DNA of 64,000 nucleotides from Arthrobacter sp. ES3-54 (GTDB lineage Bacteria; Actinomycetota; Actinomycetes; Actinomycetales; Micrococcaceae). Of the stretch, positions 1-8,308 are shown piece after piece. How positions within the stretch are numbered: the first letter of the stretch is position 1; every line of letters begins with the position of its first letter. The notes beneath the pieces are model-generated. The model made no database searches. It was not told the origin of the DNA and saw only the letters and a list, made by a program, of their open reading frames with translations. A program made the translations under genes and the position numbers. The DNA is taken from NCBI RefSeq assembly GCF_029504395.1, contig NZ_JAQFIF010000003.1:310001-374000 (forward strand), given 5' to 3'.

Positions 1-1269
1 GACACCGACCGCATCGAGGCGGCCGCCCGCGACGCCGGCGTGGCTATCACGCACGTGGCCGAGACACACTTGCACAATGACTACATCACCGGCGGACTGA
101 TCCTGGCCCGCGCCCACGGCGCCAGCTACCTCGTGAACGCCGCCGATCCCGTCGCCTTCGAGCGCACGCCGGTCACGGACGGCCAAACCGTCCGGGTGGG
201 CTCGCTCACCGTCAAGGCAATCGCCACGCCGGGCCACACGCACACCCACCTCTCGTTCATCGTGGACGACGGCGGGAAGCAGGCCGTCTTCTCCGGCGGC
301 AGCCTGCTGTATGGCTCGGTGGGCCGCACCGACCTTGTTGCCGAGGCGGACACGGTCGGCTTGACCCGCGACCAGTACGCCTCGGTCCGGCGCCTGGCCG
401 CCGAGGCCGTCCATGACGCCGCGCTGTTCCCGACCCACGGATTCGGCTCGTTCTGCTCCTCCGGACCCGCCACCGGCGCCCGGTCCTCCACCATCGGCGA
501 GCAGCTCGCCGCCAACCACGCCCTGACGGATCCCGACGAGGACCACTTCGTCCGCCAGCTCATCGCCAACCTCACGGACCACCCGTCGTACTACGCCCAC
601 ATGAGTCCGGCCAACCTGAGCGGCCCAAGGCCAGCGGAGCTGGCCGTTCCCGAATCGCTCGATGCCGCAGAGCTCACCCGAAGATTGGACGACGGCGAGT
701 GGGTGGTGGACCTGAGGCGGCGCGTGGCGTTCGCCAACAGCCACCTCAAGGGCAGCGTCAGTTTCGAGTACGGCTCCGGCTCCAGTTTCACGACGTATCT
801 CGGCTGGGTGCTGCCGTGGGGCGAGCCGCTGACCCTGGTGGGCTCGCGGGAAGATATTGAGCGCGCCATCCGGGACCTCTCCCGGATCGGCATCGAATCC
901 CCGGACGCCGCCGTCGGAACCGAGCCGCACGCCCTGGCGCCGCAGGCCGGCCTGGCCTCGTACCCCCGCGTGGGCTGGGACGGCGTGCTCACCGGCCGGG
1001 CGCCCGGGGACACCGTCCTGGACGTGCGCCGGGCCGACGAATTCGCCGCCGCCCGCGTGCCGGGCGCGGTCAGCGTGCCGCTGCACGAGCTATTGCTGCG
1101 CCTCGGCGACATCCCTGCCGGGAAGCTCTGGGTGCACTGCGGTTCCGGATACCGTGCCGGGATCGCCGCCAGCCTCCTGGCGCGGGCAGGCCGGGATGTG
1201 GTCCACATCGATGCCAGGTTCGCCGAGGCCGCGTCCGCCGGGATCGCCCTGGACACCGCCGCGGCCTGA
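1..1269 (+). CDS. Metallo-beta-lactamase-fold protein with two rhodanese domains (5' partial)
   Basis: The reading frame is open from base 1, so the true start lies outside the window; the GTG at 40 is internal. The N-terminal half is a metallo-beta-lactamase fold of the persulfide dioxygenase/glyoxalase II type (THLHNDY, GHTHTHLS, VGRTDL and a late PTHG motif). Two rhodanese-like domains follow. The first is degenerate, without a catalytic Cys. The second ends in an intact VHCGSGYRAG loop with the sulfur-accepting Cys. Family knowledge suggests sulfane-sulfur or persulfide chemistry in the cytoplasm. Several metal ligands differ from the canonical HxHxDH and TGD motifs (here HLHNDY and SGG), so the metal site may be altered. 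The sulfur role is inferred. Confidence 0.88.
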   Translation, partial: DTDRIEAAARDAGVAITHVAETHLHNDYITGGLILARAHGASYLVNAADPVAFERTPVTDGQTVRVGSLTVKAIATPGHTHTHLSFIVDDGGKQAVFSGGSLLYGSVGRTDLVAEADTVGLTRDQYASVRRLAAEAVHDAALFPTHGFGSFCSSGPATGARSSTIGEQLAANHALTDPDEDHFVRQLIANLTDHPSYYAHMSPANLSGPRPAELAVPESLDAAELTRRLDDGEWVVDLRRRVAFANSHLKGSVSFEYGSGSSFTTYLGWVLPWGEPLTLVGSREDIERAIRDLSRIGIESPDAAVGTEPHALAPQAGLASYPRVGWDGVLTGRAPGDTVLDVRRADEFAAARVPGAVSVPLHELLLRLGDIPAGKLWVHCGSGYRAGIAASLLARAGRDVVHIDARFAEAASAGIALDTAAA

Positions 1270-1340
1270 TCGCGGGCGGCGAGGCGGATGCGGGCGGCAG
1301 CGCGCAACACACGGCGCCGGAGCGGATTCTCTGGCAGAGT

Positions 1341-2300
1341 ATGGTCATGCTCACAGTTATTGGCGAGGGGCTGGTTGATGTAGTCCAGCGGTCCTCCGGC
1401 GTCCAGACCCATGTCGGCGGCAGCCCCCTCAACGTGGCGGTAGGGCTGGCGCGGCTGGACCATCCCGTCCAGTTCATTGGCCGGTACGGCCGCGATGCCT
1501 ATGGCGAGGCCCTTGCCGCACACCTGAAGTCGAGCTCCGTGCTGCTCCCGCTGGGACCCGACGAGCTGCCCACCAGCGTGGCCGCCGCCCTGATCGACGA
1601 CGCCGGCGCCGCCACCTACACCTTCGACCTCGCCTGGGAGCTCCCCGGCGTCGCGGCGCGCCTGCCGTTCCTGCTCCAGGGAACCACGCTGCTGCACACC
1701 GGGTCCATCGCCACCATGCTGGCGCCCGGCGCGGCCGAGGTGCTGGCCGCCGTCGAGCGCGCCCACCCGTCCGCCACCATCAGCTTCGACCCCAATTGCC
1801 GCCCCAGCATCATCCCGGACGTGGACTACGCCCGCGGGCAGGCCGAAAAGTTCGTGACCCTGGCTGACGTTGTGAAAGCCTCCGACGAGGACCTCGAATG
1901 GCTCTACCCGGGTGACGACCCGCTGGACTCGGCCCGCCGTTGGCTGGCGCTGGGCGGCTCCGAAGGGCCCGCAATGGTGGTGGTGACCCGCGGCGGCAAG
2001 GGCCCCTGGGGCATCAACGCCGCCGGTGCGGCGCAGTTCCCCGCCCCCGAGATCAGCGTCGCGGACACAGTCGGGGCGGGGGATTCGTTCATGGCCGCGC
2101 TGCTGTCCGGTGTGGTGGACCTGGGCCTGGACGGGGCACAAAACCGCAAGACCCTGCGCGAACTCTCCCCCGAAAGTCTCCGCGATCTCCTCGCCCATGC
2201 CTCCCGGGCAGCGGCGGTCACCGTGTCCCGCGCCGGCGCCAACCCGCCCACGCGCGCGGAGCTGGCACGGATGGAAATGGGGGCCCATCCCCTGCAGTAA
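1341..2300 (+). CDS. PfkB-family carbohydrate kinase
   Basis: A 319-residue ribokinase/PfkB-type sugar kinase. The N-terminal GGSPLNVA segment matches the glycine-rich substrate motif (PfkB signature 1). DTVGAGDSF near residue 245 is signature 2, carrying the catalytic Asp and the anion hole. Length and motif spacing fit fructokinase-like members, which phosphorylate a ketose or similar sugar with ATP, but the substrate cannot be read from sequence. The ATG at 1341 is used; a second ATG two codons later (1347) is equally possible because neither has a clear ribosome-binding site. A PEBP-like gene follows after 13 bp, so the two are probably co-transcribed. Confidence 0.92.
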   Translation: MVMLTVIGEGLVDVVQRSSGVQTHVGGSPLNVAVGLARLDHPVQFIGRYGRDAYGEALAAHLKSSSVLLPLGPDELPTSVAAALIDDAGAATYTFDLAWELPGVAARLPFLLQGTTLLHTGSIATMLAPGAAEVLAAVERAHPSATISFDPNCRPSIIPDVDYARGQAEKFVTLADVVKASDEDLEWLYPGDDPLDSARRWLALGGSEGPAMVVVTRGGKGPWGINAAGAAQFPAPEISVADTVGAGDSFMAALLSGVVDLGLDGAQNRKTLRELSPESLRDLLAHASRAAAVTVSRAGANPPTRAELARMEMGAHPLQ

Positions 2301-2313
2301 GTGAAAGGCAGCC

Positions 2314-2826
2314 ATGACACGCCACGAATTTCCGGAGTTCCCTGTCCGTAGTGAATCCTTCGCGGAGGGCCAGACGCTCCCGCCTGCCCAGCGGAGCGGC
2401 AAGATGCGCGCCGGCGGACAGGACGAATCCCCACAGCTGAGCTGGAGCGGCGCCCCGGCCGGCACCAAGGGCTATGCAGTCACCATGTTCGACCCCGACG
2501 CCCCGGGCCGCGGCGGCTTCTGGCACTGGGCCGTGCTGGACGTCCCCGCCGACGTCACGTCGCTGCCGGCGGGGGCGGGCGCCGAGGGCGGCAAGCATCT
2601 TCCCGCGGGCGCCATCCAGTTAAGGAACGACGGCGGGTTCCACGGCTACCTGGGCGCCGCGCCGCCTCCCGGGCACGGGCCGCACCGGTACGTCATCACC
2701 GTCCACGCGCTCGACATCGCACCGTCCGGGCTGAACGAGCACACCGCACCGGGAAGCCTGGAAGCGAAGCTGTCGCGGCACACCCTGGGCCGGGGAACGC
2801 TCACCGGCATCTTCGAACGCCACTGA
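2314..2826 (+). CDS. YbhB/YbcL (PEBP/Raf kinase inhibitor-like) family protein
   Basis: A 170-residue cytoplasmic protein of the bacterial phosphatidylethanolamine-binding-protein family. The diagnostic MFDPDAP motif (around residue 53), the FWHWAVLDVP strand and the GHGPHRY motif that lines the anion-binding pocket are all present. Family members are widespread but their bacterial role is mostly unknown. AAAGG stands about 6-7 bases before the ATG. It lies 13 bp after the PfkB kinase gene and is likely in the same transcript. Confidence 0.92.
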   Translation: MTRHEFPEFPVRSESFAEGQTLPPAQRSGKMRAGGQDESPQLSWSGAPAGTKGYAVTMFDPDAPGRGGFWHWAVLDVPADVTSLPAGAGAEGGKHLPAGAIQLRNDGGFHGYLGAAPPPGHGPHRYVITVHALDIAPSGLNEHTAPGSLEAKLSRHTLGRGTLTGIFERH

Positions 2827-2904
2827 GCCGCCAGCCGCCAGCCTCCGTCGAGCAGCCCGCCGCTGCCTCCGCCGCCGCCGTCGAGGTCGCCGGAAACTCT
2901 CGAG

Positions 2905-2926
2905 ATCGCCGGAAATTTCCGGCGAT
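2905..2926. repeat. Perfect 22-bp palindrome in a CGCCGGAAA-rich intergenic patch
   Basis: The 22 bases read identically on both strands, with AAATTT at the centre and ATCGCCGG arms. A further GTCGCCGGAAA lies just upstream (2887-2897) and a partial TCCGGCGAT just downstream (2937-2945), so the patch holds several copies of one half-site. It sits between the PEBP-like gene and the leaderless HAD gene. It could be an operator, a factor-independent terminator without a T-tract or a small interspersed repeat; the sequence does not decide. Confidence 0.6.
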
Positions 2927-2999
2927 TCCGACGCGCTCCGGCGATCTCGGCGCACACCTCCGCGCGTACAGCCGCGAAGGCCGACCGTCCCGGCGCACG

Positions 3000-3005
3000 T
3001 AGACT
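3000..3005 (+). promoter_or_regulatory. -10 box of a probable leaderless promoter (HAD gene)
   Basis: TAGACT ends exactly six bases before the ATG at 3012 and there is no Shine-Dalgarno. With the usual -10 to +1 distance, transcription would begin at the start codon itself. No convincing -35 is seen. Confidence 0.6.
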
Positions 3006-3011
3006 GGCACT

Positions 3012-3830
3012 ATGCGGCTGGTAGCAAGTGACATCGACGGAACGATCCTCGGCCATGACGGCAAAATCAGCGGCCGGACTGTCCGCGCATTCCACGCCTG
3101 CCGCGACGCCGGGCTGGAACTGGTGTTCGTCACGGGGCGCCCGCCGCGCTGGCTCCACCCCCTGCAGGACCAGTTGGGGCACACCGGAACGGTCATCTGC
3201 TCCAACGGTGCCGTCGTCTGGGACCTCGAGGCAGACCGCATGCTCTCGGCGCGGACCCTGGACCTCAAAGCCATGTTCGAGGTGCGCCGCATCATCAAAC
3301 GGTTGCGTCCGTCCGCGCTGTTTGCCGCTGAAACGCTGACCGGCTTCCACCTGGAACCGGGCTTTATCGAGAACGGCTCGAGCGAACTGCTGGCGGAATT
3401 CACCCCGGCCCCGCTGCACACCACCCTCACGGAGGGGGACTCCATCGCCAAGTTCCTGGCCATTGTCCGGGAAGGCACCGCCGACGAGTTCCTGGCCGAG
3501 GTGACGCCTGCCGTCGCCCATCTGGCCGCCGCGACGCACTCGGCGCCGAACATGGCCTTGCTGGAGCTGTCCCTGCCCGGCGTGAACAAGGCCGTGACCC
3601 TGGCCGAATATGCGGCCTCCCTCGGCATCGGGGCCGCGGACGTCGTGGCATTTGGGGACATGCCCAACGACATCGAGATGCTTCGCTGGGCCGGGCACGG
3701 CTACGCCATGGCCAGCGGCCATCCCGAAGCGATCCGGGCCGCCGGCCAGCAGGCCCCGCACTTTGACGACGACGGCGTCGCCCAGATCCTCGAGGCCAAG
3801 CTCACCGAACTCGGCGTCCGGCTGCCCTAA
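3012..3830 (+). CDS. HAD-superfamily (Cof-type, IIB) phosphatase
   Basis: A 272-residue member of the Cof/YidA branch of haloacid dehalogenase-like hydrolases. Motif I is DIDGTIL (nucleophile Asp7), motif II lies in VFVTGRPP, the conserved Lys is in PGVNKAVTL, and motif IV is FGDMPNDIEM near residue 216. The type IIB cap lies between motifs II and III. These enzymes dephosphorylate small sugar phosphates or cofactors such as FMN or PLP; the substrate is not predictable. The start is fixed by the promoter: TAGACT is six bases upstream of the ATG with no ribosome-binding site. A second HAD IIB gene lies at 28484. Confidence 0.92.
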   Translation: MRLVASDIDGTILGHDGKISGRTVRAFHACRDAGLELVFVTGRPPRWLHPLQDQLGHTGTVICSNGAVVWDLEADRMLSARTLDLKAMFEVRRIIKRLRPSALFAAETLTGFHLEPGFIENGSSELLAEFTPAPLHTTLTEGDSIAKFLAIVREGTADEFLAEVTPAVAHLAAATHSAPNMALLELSLPGVNKAVTLAEYAASLGIGAADVVAFGDMPNDIEMLRWAGHGYAMASGHPEAIRAAGQQAPHFDDDGVAQILEAKLTELGVRLP

Positions 3831-3851
3831 ATCCGCCCGGAGCCCGGCCAC

Positions 3852-3937
3852 GTCCACGCGGACACCGCCGGCGCCCTTGCACCTCTGCGCCCCGGCGCAC
3901 CCTGGCACTCCGCCGCAAATCGGCTGTCCACGTGGAC
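3852..3937. repeat. Two copies of a GTCCACGYGGACACC palindromic motif
   Basis: GTCCACGCGGAC at 3852-3863 and the perfect palindrome GTCCACGTGGAC at 3926-3937 are both followed by ACC, 74 bp apart. They lie about 95-180 bp upstream of the 82-residue gene at 4030, so they may be operator half-sites for it or a small dispersed repeat. Confidence 0.45.
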
Positions 3938-4029
3938 ACCAGATTCCCAGCGGACGGCCAACTGGCGTTCACCTTGGCCTCCTAGGCTGGGAGCTCGCGA
4001 CAGATCGTTTGACCGATAGTGGGGACATC

Positions 4030-4278
4030 ATGGCCAGATACCGCATCAACAACACGGACGAACAACCCATGCACAAGGTGGAGCCGGACCGGCACTGGAG
4101 GCAGTTGCGCCAGGGCGACCGCGTCAGCGTCCGGCTGGGCCCGGGCTTCGAGACCGACGGCCTCGTGGATGCCGTCACGGCGGATCACAGCATGGTCTGG
4201 GTGGACCTCGACGGCGGCCGCGGCCGCACGCTGCTGCACTGCAGCGACGACGTCGAAATCCGCCAGTATGACTCCTGA
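4030..4278 (+). CDS. Hypothetical small protein (82 aa), possible beta-barrel fold
   Basis: A short soluble protein beginning MARYRINNTDEQ. The ATG is preceded by GTGGGGACATC, in which GGGGA is a usable ribosome-binding site, and by TAGGCT about 50 bases upstream as a likely -10 box. The middle (RQGDRVSVRLGPG, then GLVDAVTADHSMVWVDLDGG) alternates like a small SH3- or Sm-type barrel, with a basic and polar surface. No catalytic motif or membrane segment is present. I do not recognise the family. Both neighbours have their own promoters, so it is probably monocistronic. Confidence 0.72.
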   Translation: MARYRINNTDEQPMHKVEPDRHWRQLRQGDRVSVRLGPGFETDGLVDAVTADHSMVWVDLDGGRGRTLLHCSDDVEIRQYDS

Positions 4279-4382
4279 CGCGCGATCCCGCTAAACCCGG
4301 TCCCGCTGCGGCCCCGGACAGCCCGGTCCTGCTCAGCCCCATCGGCCCCGTCCTCGGCGGAGCCGGCAGGTCGAGCCTCGGG

Positions 4383-4388
4383 TACGCT
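4383..4388 (+). promoter_or_regulatory. -10 box of a probable leaderless promoter (glycerophosphodiesterase gene)
   Basis: TACGCT ends six bases before the GTG start at 4395, so the transcript should start at the GTG. This supports the GTG as the initiator. Confidence 0.6.
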
Positions 4389-4394
4389 TCAGGA

Positions 4395-5261
4395 GTGACT
4401 GACCCGCACCCCTACTTTGCCCCTCGCGGCAATCGCGACGGCGGTCCGGAGGACCCAGCCGCCCGGGACCCAGCCGCCCGGGCCCCCGGGACCGCCGGCG
4501 GACCCCGGGCGCCCCTGGCGATGGCCCACCGGGGCTTCTCGCTGGACGGGCTGGAGAACTCGATGGCCGCGTTCCGCGCCGCCGTCGACCTCGGGTTCCG
4601 GCACCTGGAGACGGAAGTGCACACAACGGCCGACGGCGTGTTGGTGGTCTTCCACGACAAAGCCCTCGACCGGATCACGGCCGGGCGCGGCCGGATCGCG
4701 GACCTTCCTGCCTCGACAGTGGACCTGGCCAGGATCGGCGGATCCGAACCGATCCCGCGGTTCGAAGAGCTGATCGCGGCCTTTCCGGACGTCCGGCTCA
4801 ATGTCGACGTCAAGGACTGGAATTCCGTGGCCACCCTGGCCTCGGCGATCGAACGCCACGGACTGCACGACCGTGTGCTGGTGGCCAGTTTCTCGGACCG
4901 GCGCCGCCGCGCAGTGCTGAAACGGTTGAGCCGTCCCGCCGCGAGTTCGGCCGGCATCGTGTCCAATGCCGTGTTCGTCCTGCTGGGTCCCGTGCTGCCG
5001 GCGCGTCTGATGTCGCTCGTGGCGCGCCGGGCACTGCGCGGAGTCCACGCCCTGCAGGTCCCGATCCGCTACGGTGCTGTGCCAGTGGTGACGCCCGGCT
5101 TCATCCGGCGGGCACACCGGCACGGCCTGCAGGTACACGTGTGGACGGTCAACGAGCCCTCCGAAATGCACCGGCTGCTGGATCTCGGCGTCGACGGGAT
5201 CGTCACGGACCGCGCGGACCTGCTCAAGGCGGTCCTCCAGGAGCGCGGGGCCTGGACTTAA
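4395..5261 (+). CDS. Glycerophosphodiester phosphodiesterase
   Basis: A 288-residue GDPD-family enzyme that hydrolyses glycerophosphodiesters to glycerol 3-phosphate and an alcohol, recycling phospholipid head groups. Residues 1-35 are a Pro/Ala/Gly-rich head with no signal peptide, suggesting cytoplasmic action. The TIM-barrel signature follows: MAHRGFSLDGLENS (catalytic His and the Glu of the ENT-like motif), then HLETEVHTTADG and VVFHDKALDR (the second catalytic His), and LNVDVKDW for the late metal ligand. The C-terminal VHVWTVNE and DGIVTDR motifs are typical. The GTG start is chosen because TACGCT lies six bases upstream and no Shine-Dalgarno supports a later start. Confidence 0.93.
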   Translation: MTDPHPYFAPRGNRDGGPEDPAARDPAARAPGTAGGPRAPLAMAHRGFSLDGLENSMAAFRAAVDLGFRHLETEVHTTADGVLVVFHDKALDRITAGRGRIADLPASTVDLARIGGSEPIPRFEELIAAFPDVRLNVDVKDWNSVATLASAIERHGLHDRVLVASFSDRRRRAVLKRLSRPAASSAGIVSNAVFVLLGPVLPARLMSLVARRALRGVHALQVPIRYGAVPVVTPGFIRRAHRHGLQVHVWTVNEPSEMHRLLDLGVDGIVTDRADLLKAVLQERGAWT

Positions 5262-5296
5262 GCGGGGCCTGGTCTTAAAGGGAGTGTCCCCCGCGC

Positions 5297-6223
5297 TCAG
5301 GCGGAAAGTTCCATCATGAGTGGCGGCAGTTCCTCGTTGAGCTCCCGGGCGAGGTAGCCCAAGCCGCCCAGCCGGCTGGCAAGCCGGTCTCCGGCCGCAG
5401 CATGCAGATGCGTTCCCCAGCAGGCAGCCTGCGCGTTGCCAGTTCCCCTGGCACGGAGGCCGGTGATGGCGCCGGAGAGGACATCTCCGCTGCCCGAGGT
5501 GCCCAGTCCGCTGTGCCCGGTGGTGATCTCCCAGAGGCCGGTCCCCGACGCGGCAGCCCTGCCGCTGCTGCGGGGTTCTGCGATCACCCCCTGGCAGGAG
5601 ACCACGGCCTGATATTTGTCGGCTACGTCAGGGAGCTGGCGGTGCAGGTCCTCGATGTCCCGCCCGATCAGGATGCCCGCCTCCGTGATGTTCGGGGTCA
5701 GGATCAGCCGGCCGGCCCACGGAGACAATTCGTCTTCGAGCTCCGGCAGGCTGGCAAGGGCAAAGGCATCCAGGACAAAGCACGGCTGGTTGGCCGGCGT
5801 GGCTTTGAGGAGTTCACGCAGCAGCGCCGTGGTTTGGTCCTTGTCGTCCAGGCCGGGCCCCACCAGGACGGCGTCTGCGGTTTCCAGCTCGGCGGCCAGG
5901 GATCCGGCGGCGGAACCGACCACGGTCCCGGCCGTCGTTTCCGGCAGTCCAAGGACGCCAGCTTCGGGCAGGGCAATGGCGAGCGATACCGCCACGGAAT
6001 CCGCCACGGCCAGGGTCAGCCGGCCCGCACCCGCGCGGAGGGCAGCGACGCCGGCGAGCAACGCCGCCCCGGGCGTCTTGCGCGCGCCGCCTATGACCAG
6101 CACGGAGCCGCGGTCATCCTTCCCAGAGCCGCCGGCAGGAAGCGGCCAGGCACGCAGCAACGTCGGGGTGACGGCCTCGGCCTGAGGCGGCTTGGCCTGC
6201 CGGGACTTAGCGGGGGTGGACAT
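5297..6223 (-). CDS. nnrD: ADP-dependent (S)-NAD(P)H-hydrate dehydratase
   Basis: A 308-residue protein of the YjeF C-terminal (ribokinase-like) family that repairs hydrated NADH and NADPH at the expense of ADP. Motifs: RGSVLVIGGARKTPGAA near residue 40, AVLVGPGLDD in the middle, and GTSGSGDVLSGAI near residue 240, which holds the catalytic Asp and nucleotide-binding loop. The epimerase half (NnrE) is absent here, so NAD(P)HX epimerase must be encoded elsewhere or be unnecessary. The start overlaps the end of the upstream histidine phosphatase gene by 17 bp, so the two are translated from one message. Confidence 0.93.
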   Translation of the reverse strand: MSTPAKSRQAKPPQAEAVTPTLLRAWPLPAGGSGKDDRGSVLVIGGARKTPGAALLAGVAALRAGAGRLTLAVADSVAVSLAIALPEAGVLGLPETTAGTVVGSAAGSLAAELETADAVLVGPGLDDKDQTTALLRELLKATPANQPCFVLDAFALASLPELEDELSPWAGRLILTPNITEAGILIGRDIEDLHRQLPDVADKYQAVVSCQGVIAEPRSSGRAAASGTGLWEITTGHSGLGTSGSGDVLSGAITGLRARGTGNAQAACWGTHLHAAAGDRLASRLGGLGYLARELNEELPPLMMELSA

Positions 6224-6974
6224 CCGCGTCCCCCGAGTGCTGGGTTACCGGGACACCTTCGCTCAGGAGGTGGTCGGCCATATTGAAAGTCTCCAATAGC
6301 CATTCACCCCTGCCGTCGGGCCGGACGAAGCGGCTGACGGAGGCATTGAGAATGGTGGACGTGGCCGCGATGTCCAGCAGTTGCTGCTCCGAGAGCCCTT
6401 CCAGGATGTAGCGGATGAGCAGGATCACGGCGTCGTGGCAGACCAGCAGGACGCCCTCGCCGGGATGCCTGTTGTCAAGGTCGGCGAGCAGCGACCGGAG
6501 CCGCAGCACCACATCCGCCCAAGACTCACCGCCCGGGGGTCGGTAGTAGAACTTGCCGAGCCACCGCCGTCGGCTGGCCTCCTCGGGGAGCCGGGCTTCC
6601 ACCCCGGCCGTGGTGAGCATGTCCAGGATTCCTAGCTCGCGATCGCGCAGCCGCTCGTCGATCAGGACTGCCGTTTGCCAGCCGCCGGTCTGGACGGCGA
6701 GTTCTGCGGTCTGCCGGGCACGCAGGTAGGGCGAGGACCACACTGGAGTGCGCCGGCCGTCTGGGTACCCCGCGAGCAGCCTGCCCAAAGCCAGCGCCTG
6801 CTCCCGCCCAGTGACCGACAGCCCGACATCCGCATCCCTGGCGGGGACATCGATGACGTGCGCGCCGGCCTGCTGAGCCAGCGTGGCGGCAACGTTGCCT
6901 TCGCTTTCACCGTGGCGTACCAGCAGCAGCTCAGTCACGCCCGGGACGCTGCGGATGTGTCCGTTCTCGCTCAC
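6207..6974 (-). CDS. Histidine phosphatase family protein (phosphoglycerate mutase-like)
   Basis: A 255-residue member of the phosphoglycerate mutase/acid phosphatase superfamily. LLLVRHGESEGN near residue 17 carries the phosphorylated His and the RHG motif; SSPYLRARQTAE has the second Arg; LLVCHDAVILL carries the second catalytic His (normally a GH pair, here CHD). It dephosphorylates a small molecule or phosphoprotein; the substrate is unknown. The GTG at 6974 is chosen because it gives a normal N terminus, whereas the open frame runs far upstream through the divergent gene. It overlaps nnrD by 17 bp and is divergent from glycerate kinase, with 156 bp between the starts. Confidence 0.88.
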   Translation of the reverse strand: MSENGHIRSVPGVTELLLVRHGESEGNVAATLAQQAGAHVIDVPARDADVGLSVTGREQALALGRLLAGYPDGRRTPVWSSPYLRARQTAELAVQTGGWQTAVLIDERLRDRELGILDMLTTAGVEARLPEEASRRRWLGKFYYRPPGGESWADVVLRLRSLLADLDNRHPGEGVLLVCHDAVILLIRYILEGLSEQQLLDIAATSTILNASVSRFVRPDGRGEWLLETFNMADHLLSEGVPVTQHSGDADVHPR

Positions 6975-7130
6975 CGTTCCCCCTGTGCGTTGGTTTCCGG
7001 CGCCGTCATCGGCCGGCCCGGCCCCGGCCGGAATGTGTGTGGCAGCCACGTTACTCCCGGTGGCGCGGATTTGTCGCTGCACCGGCCGAGCGAGCAACCT
7101 CCGGGACCGCCGGGCTGGCAGGATAGAGCC

Positions 7131-8255
7131 ATGCGCATCCTTATCGCCCCGGACAAGTTCAAGGGCTCCCTGACCGCCGTCGAAGCCGCCGCCGCCATTG
7201 CCGAAGGCGCCCTGCGCGTCTACCCCGACGCCGAGACCACCCAGTTTCCGGTGGCCGACGGCGGCGAAGGGACCCTCGAGGCGGCCGTCGCGGCCGGCTA
7301 CGAGGAACGGCTCAACGCAGTTGTGGGGCCCATCCTGGCCCCGATCGGTGCCGCGTGGGCCATCCGCGCGGACGCCTTCGGCGGGGCCACCGCGGTGATT
7401 GAAACGGCGCAGGCCTCCGGGCTCGCGCACATGGAGCCCACTCCGGCCAACTCGCTGCGCGCCCACAGTTATGGCTGCGGCCAGCTGATCGCCGCCGCGC
7501 TGGACGCCGGCGCCACGGAAATCGTGCTGGGCGTGGGCGGTTCGGCCATGAGCGACGGCGGCAGCGGCGCCCTCCGGGCCCTCGGACTCAAACCGTTGGA
7601 CGCCGCCGGCAACGTTGTGCCCCTTGGCGGCGGATCGCTCGCCGAGGTCGCGTCCGTGGATACCAGCGGCCTCGATCCGCGGCTGGCCGGGGTGAAGTTC
7701 AGGATCGCCGTCGACGTCCAAAACCCGCTGTACGGCAGCGACGGGGCCGCGTACGTGTTCGGTCCACAAAAAGGTGCCGACGCCGATGCCATGGAGCTGC
7801 TCGACGCCGGCCTGCGCAACTGGGCCTCGGTCCTGCGCGAGGCAACCGGCCGGGACGTCAATGTGCCCGGCGCCGGGGCGGCCGGCGGCTTCCCGGCGTC
7901 GTTCCTGGCCTTCAGCACAGCCGCCCTGGAAGGCGGCTTCGAACTGGTGGCCGGGCTCACCGGGCTCGCCGCGAAACTCGCGGTGGCTGATTTGGTCATC
8001 ACCGGAGAAGGCTCCATGGACAGCCAATCGCTGACGGGCAAAGCGCCGATCGCCCTCGCCGACGCCGCCCAGGCTCTCGGGATTCCGGTGATCGTGGTGG
8101 CCGGCCGGATCCTCGTCACCCCGGCGGATCTTGCCCCGCACGGCGTAGTCGCGGCGGCGCAGCTGCTGGACGTCGCGGGCAGCCCGGAGGACGCCATCGC
8201 CAACGCCGCAAAGTACCTCGCCTGGGTCACCAGCCAGGTCCTCGAAGGCGCCTAG
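7131..8255 (+). CDS. Glycerate kinase
   Basis: A 374-residue glycerate 2-kinase of the GlxK/GarK family (type I), which phosphorylates D-glycerate with ATP to feed lower glycolysis. The start MRILIAPDKFKGSLTA is the family signature; PVADGGEGTL near residue 40, GVGGSAMSDGG near residue 135, and DLVITGEGSMDSQSLTGK near residue 290 are the other conserved blocks. Length is normal. The upstream gap is shared with the divergent histidine phosphatase gene. No clear ribosome-binding site precedes the ATG at 7131, but homology fixes it. Confidence 0.95.
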   Translation: MRILIAPDKFKGSLTAVEAAAAIAEGALRVYPDAETTQFPVADGGEGTLEAAVAAGYEERLNAVVGPILAPIGAAWAIRADAFGGATAVIETAQASGLAHMEPTPANSLRAHSYGCGQLIAAALDAGATEIVLGVGGSAMSDGGSGALRALGLKPLDAAGNVVPLGGGSLAEVASVDTSGLDPRLAGVKFRIAVDVQNPLYGSDGAAYVFGPQKGADADAMELLDAGLRNWASVLREATGRDVNVPGAGAAGGFPASFLAFSTAALEGGFELVAGLTGLAAKLAVADLVITGEGSMDSQSLTGKAPIALADAAQALGIPVIVVAGRILVTPADLAPHGVVAAAQLLDVAGSPEDAIANAAKYLAWVTSQVLEGA

Positions 8256-8308
8256 CGCACCTGCTGGCAGGCTGCGGTGCCCGCCCGCCGCGCCGGTCAC
8301 CTCGTCGT

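Noticed and set aside
591..2468. 625-codon frame on the minus strand over the MBL/rhodanese and PfkB genes.
   Set aside because: Crosses two well-supported genes; composition typical of an antisense frame.
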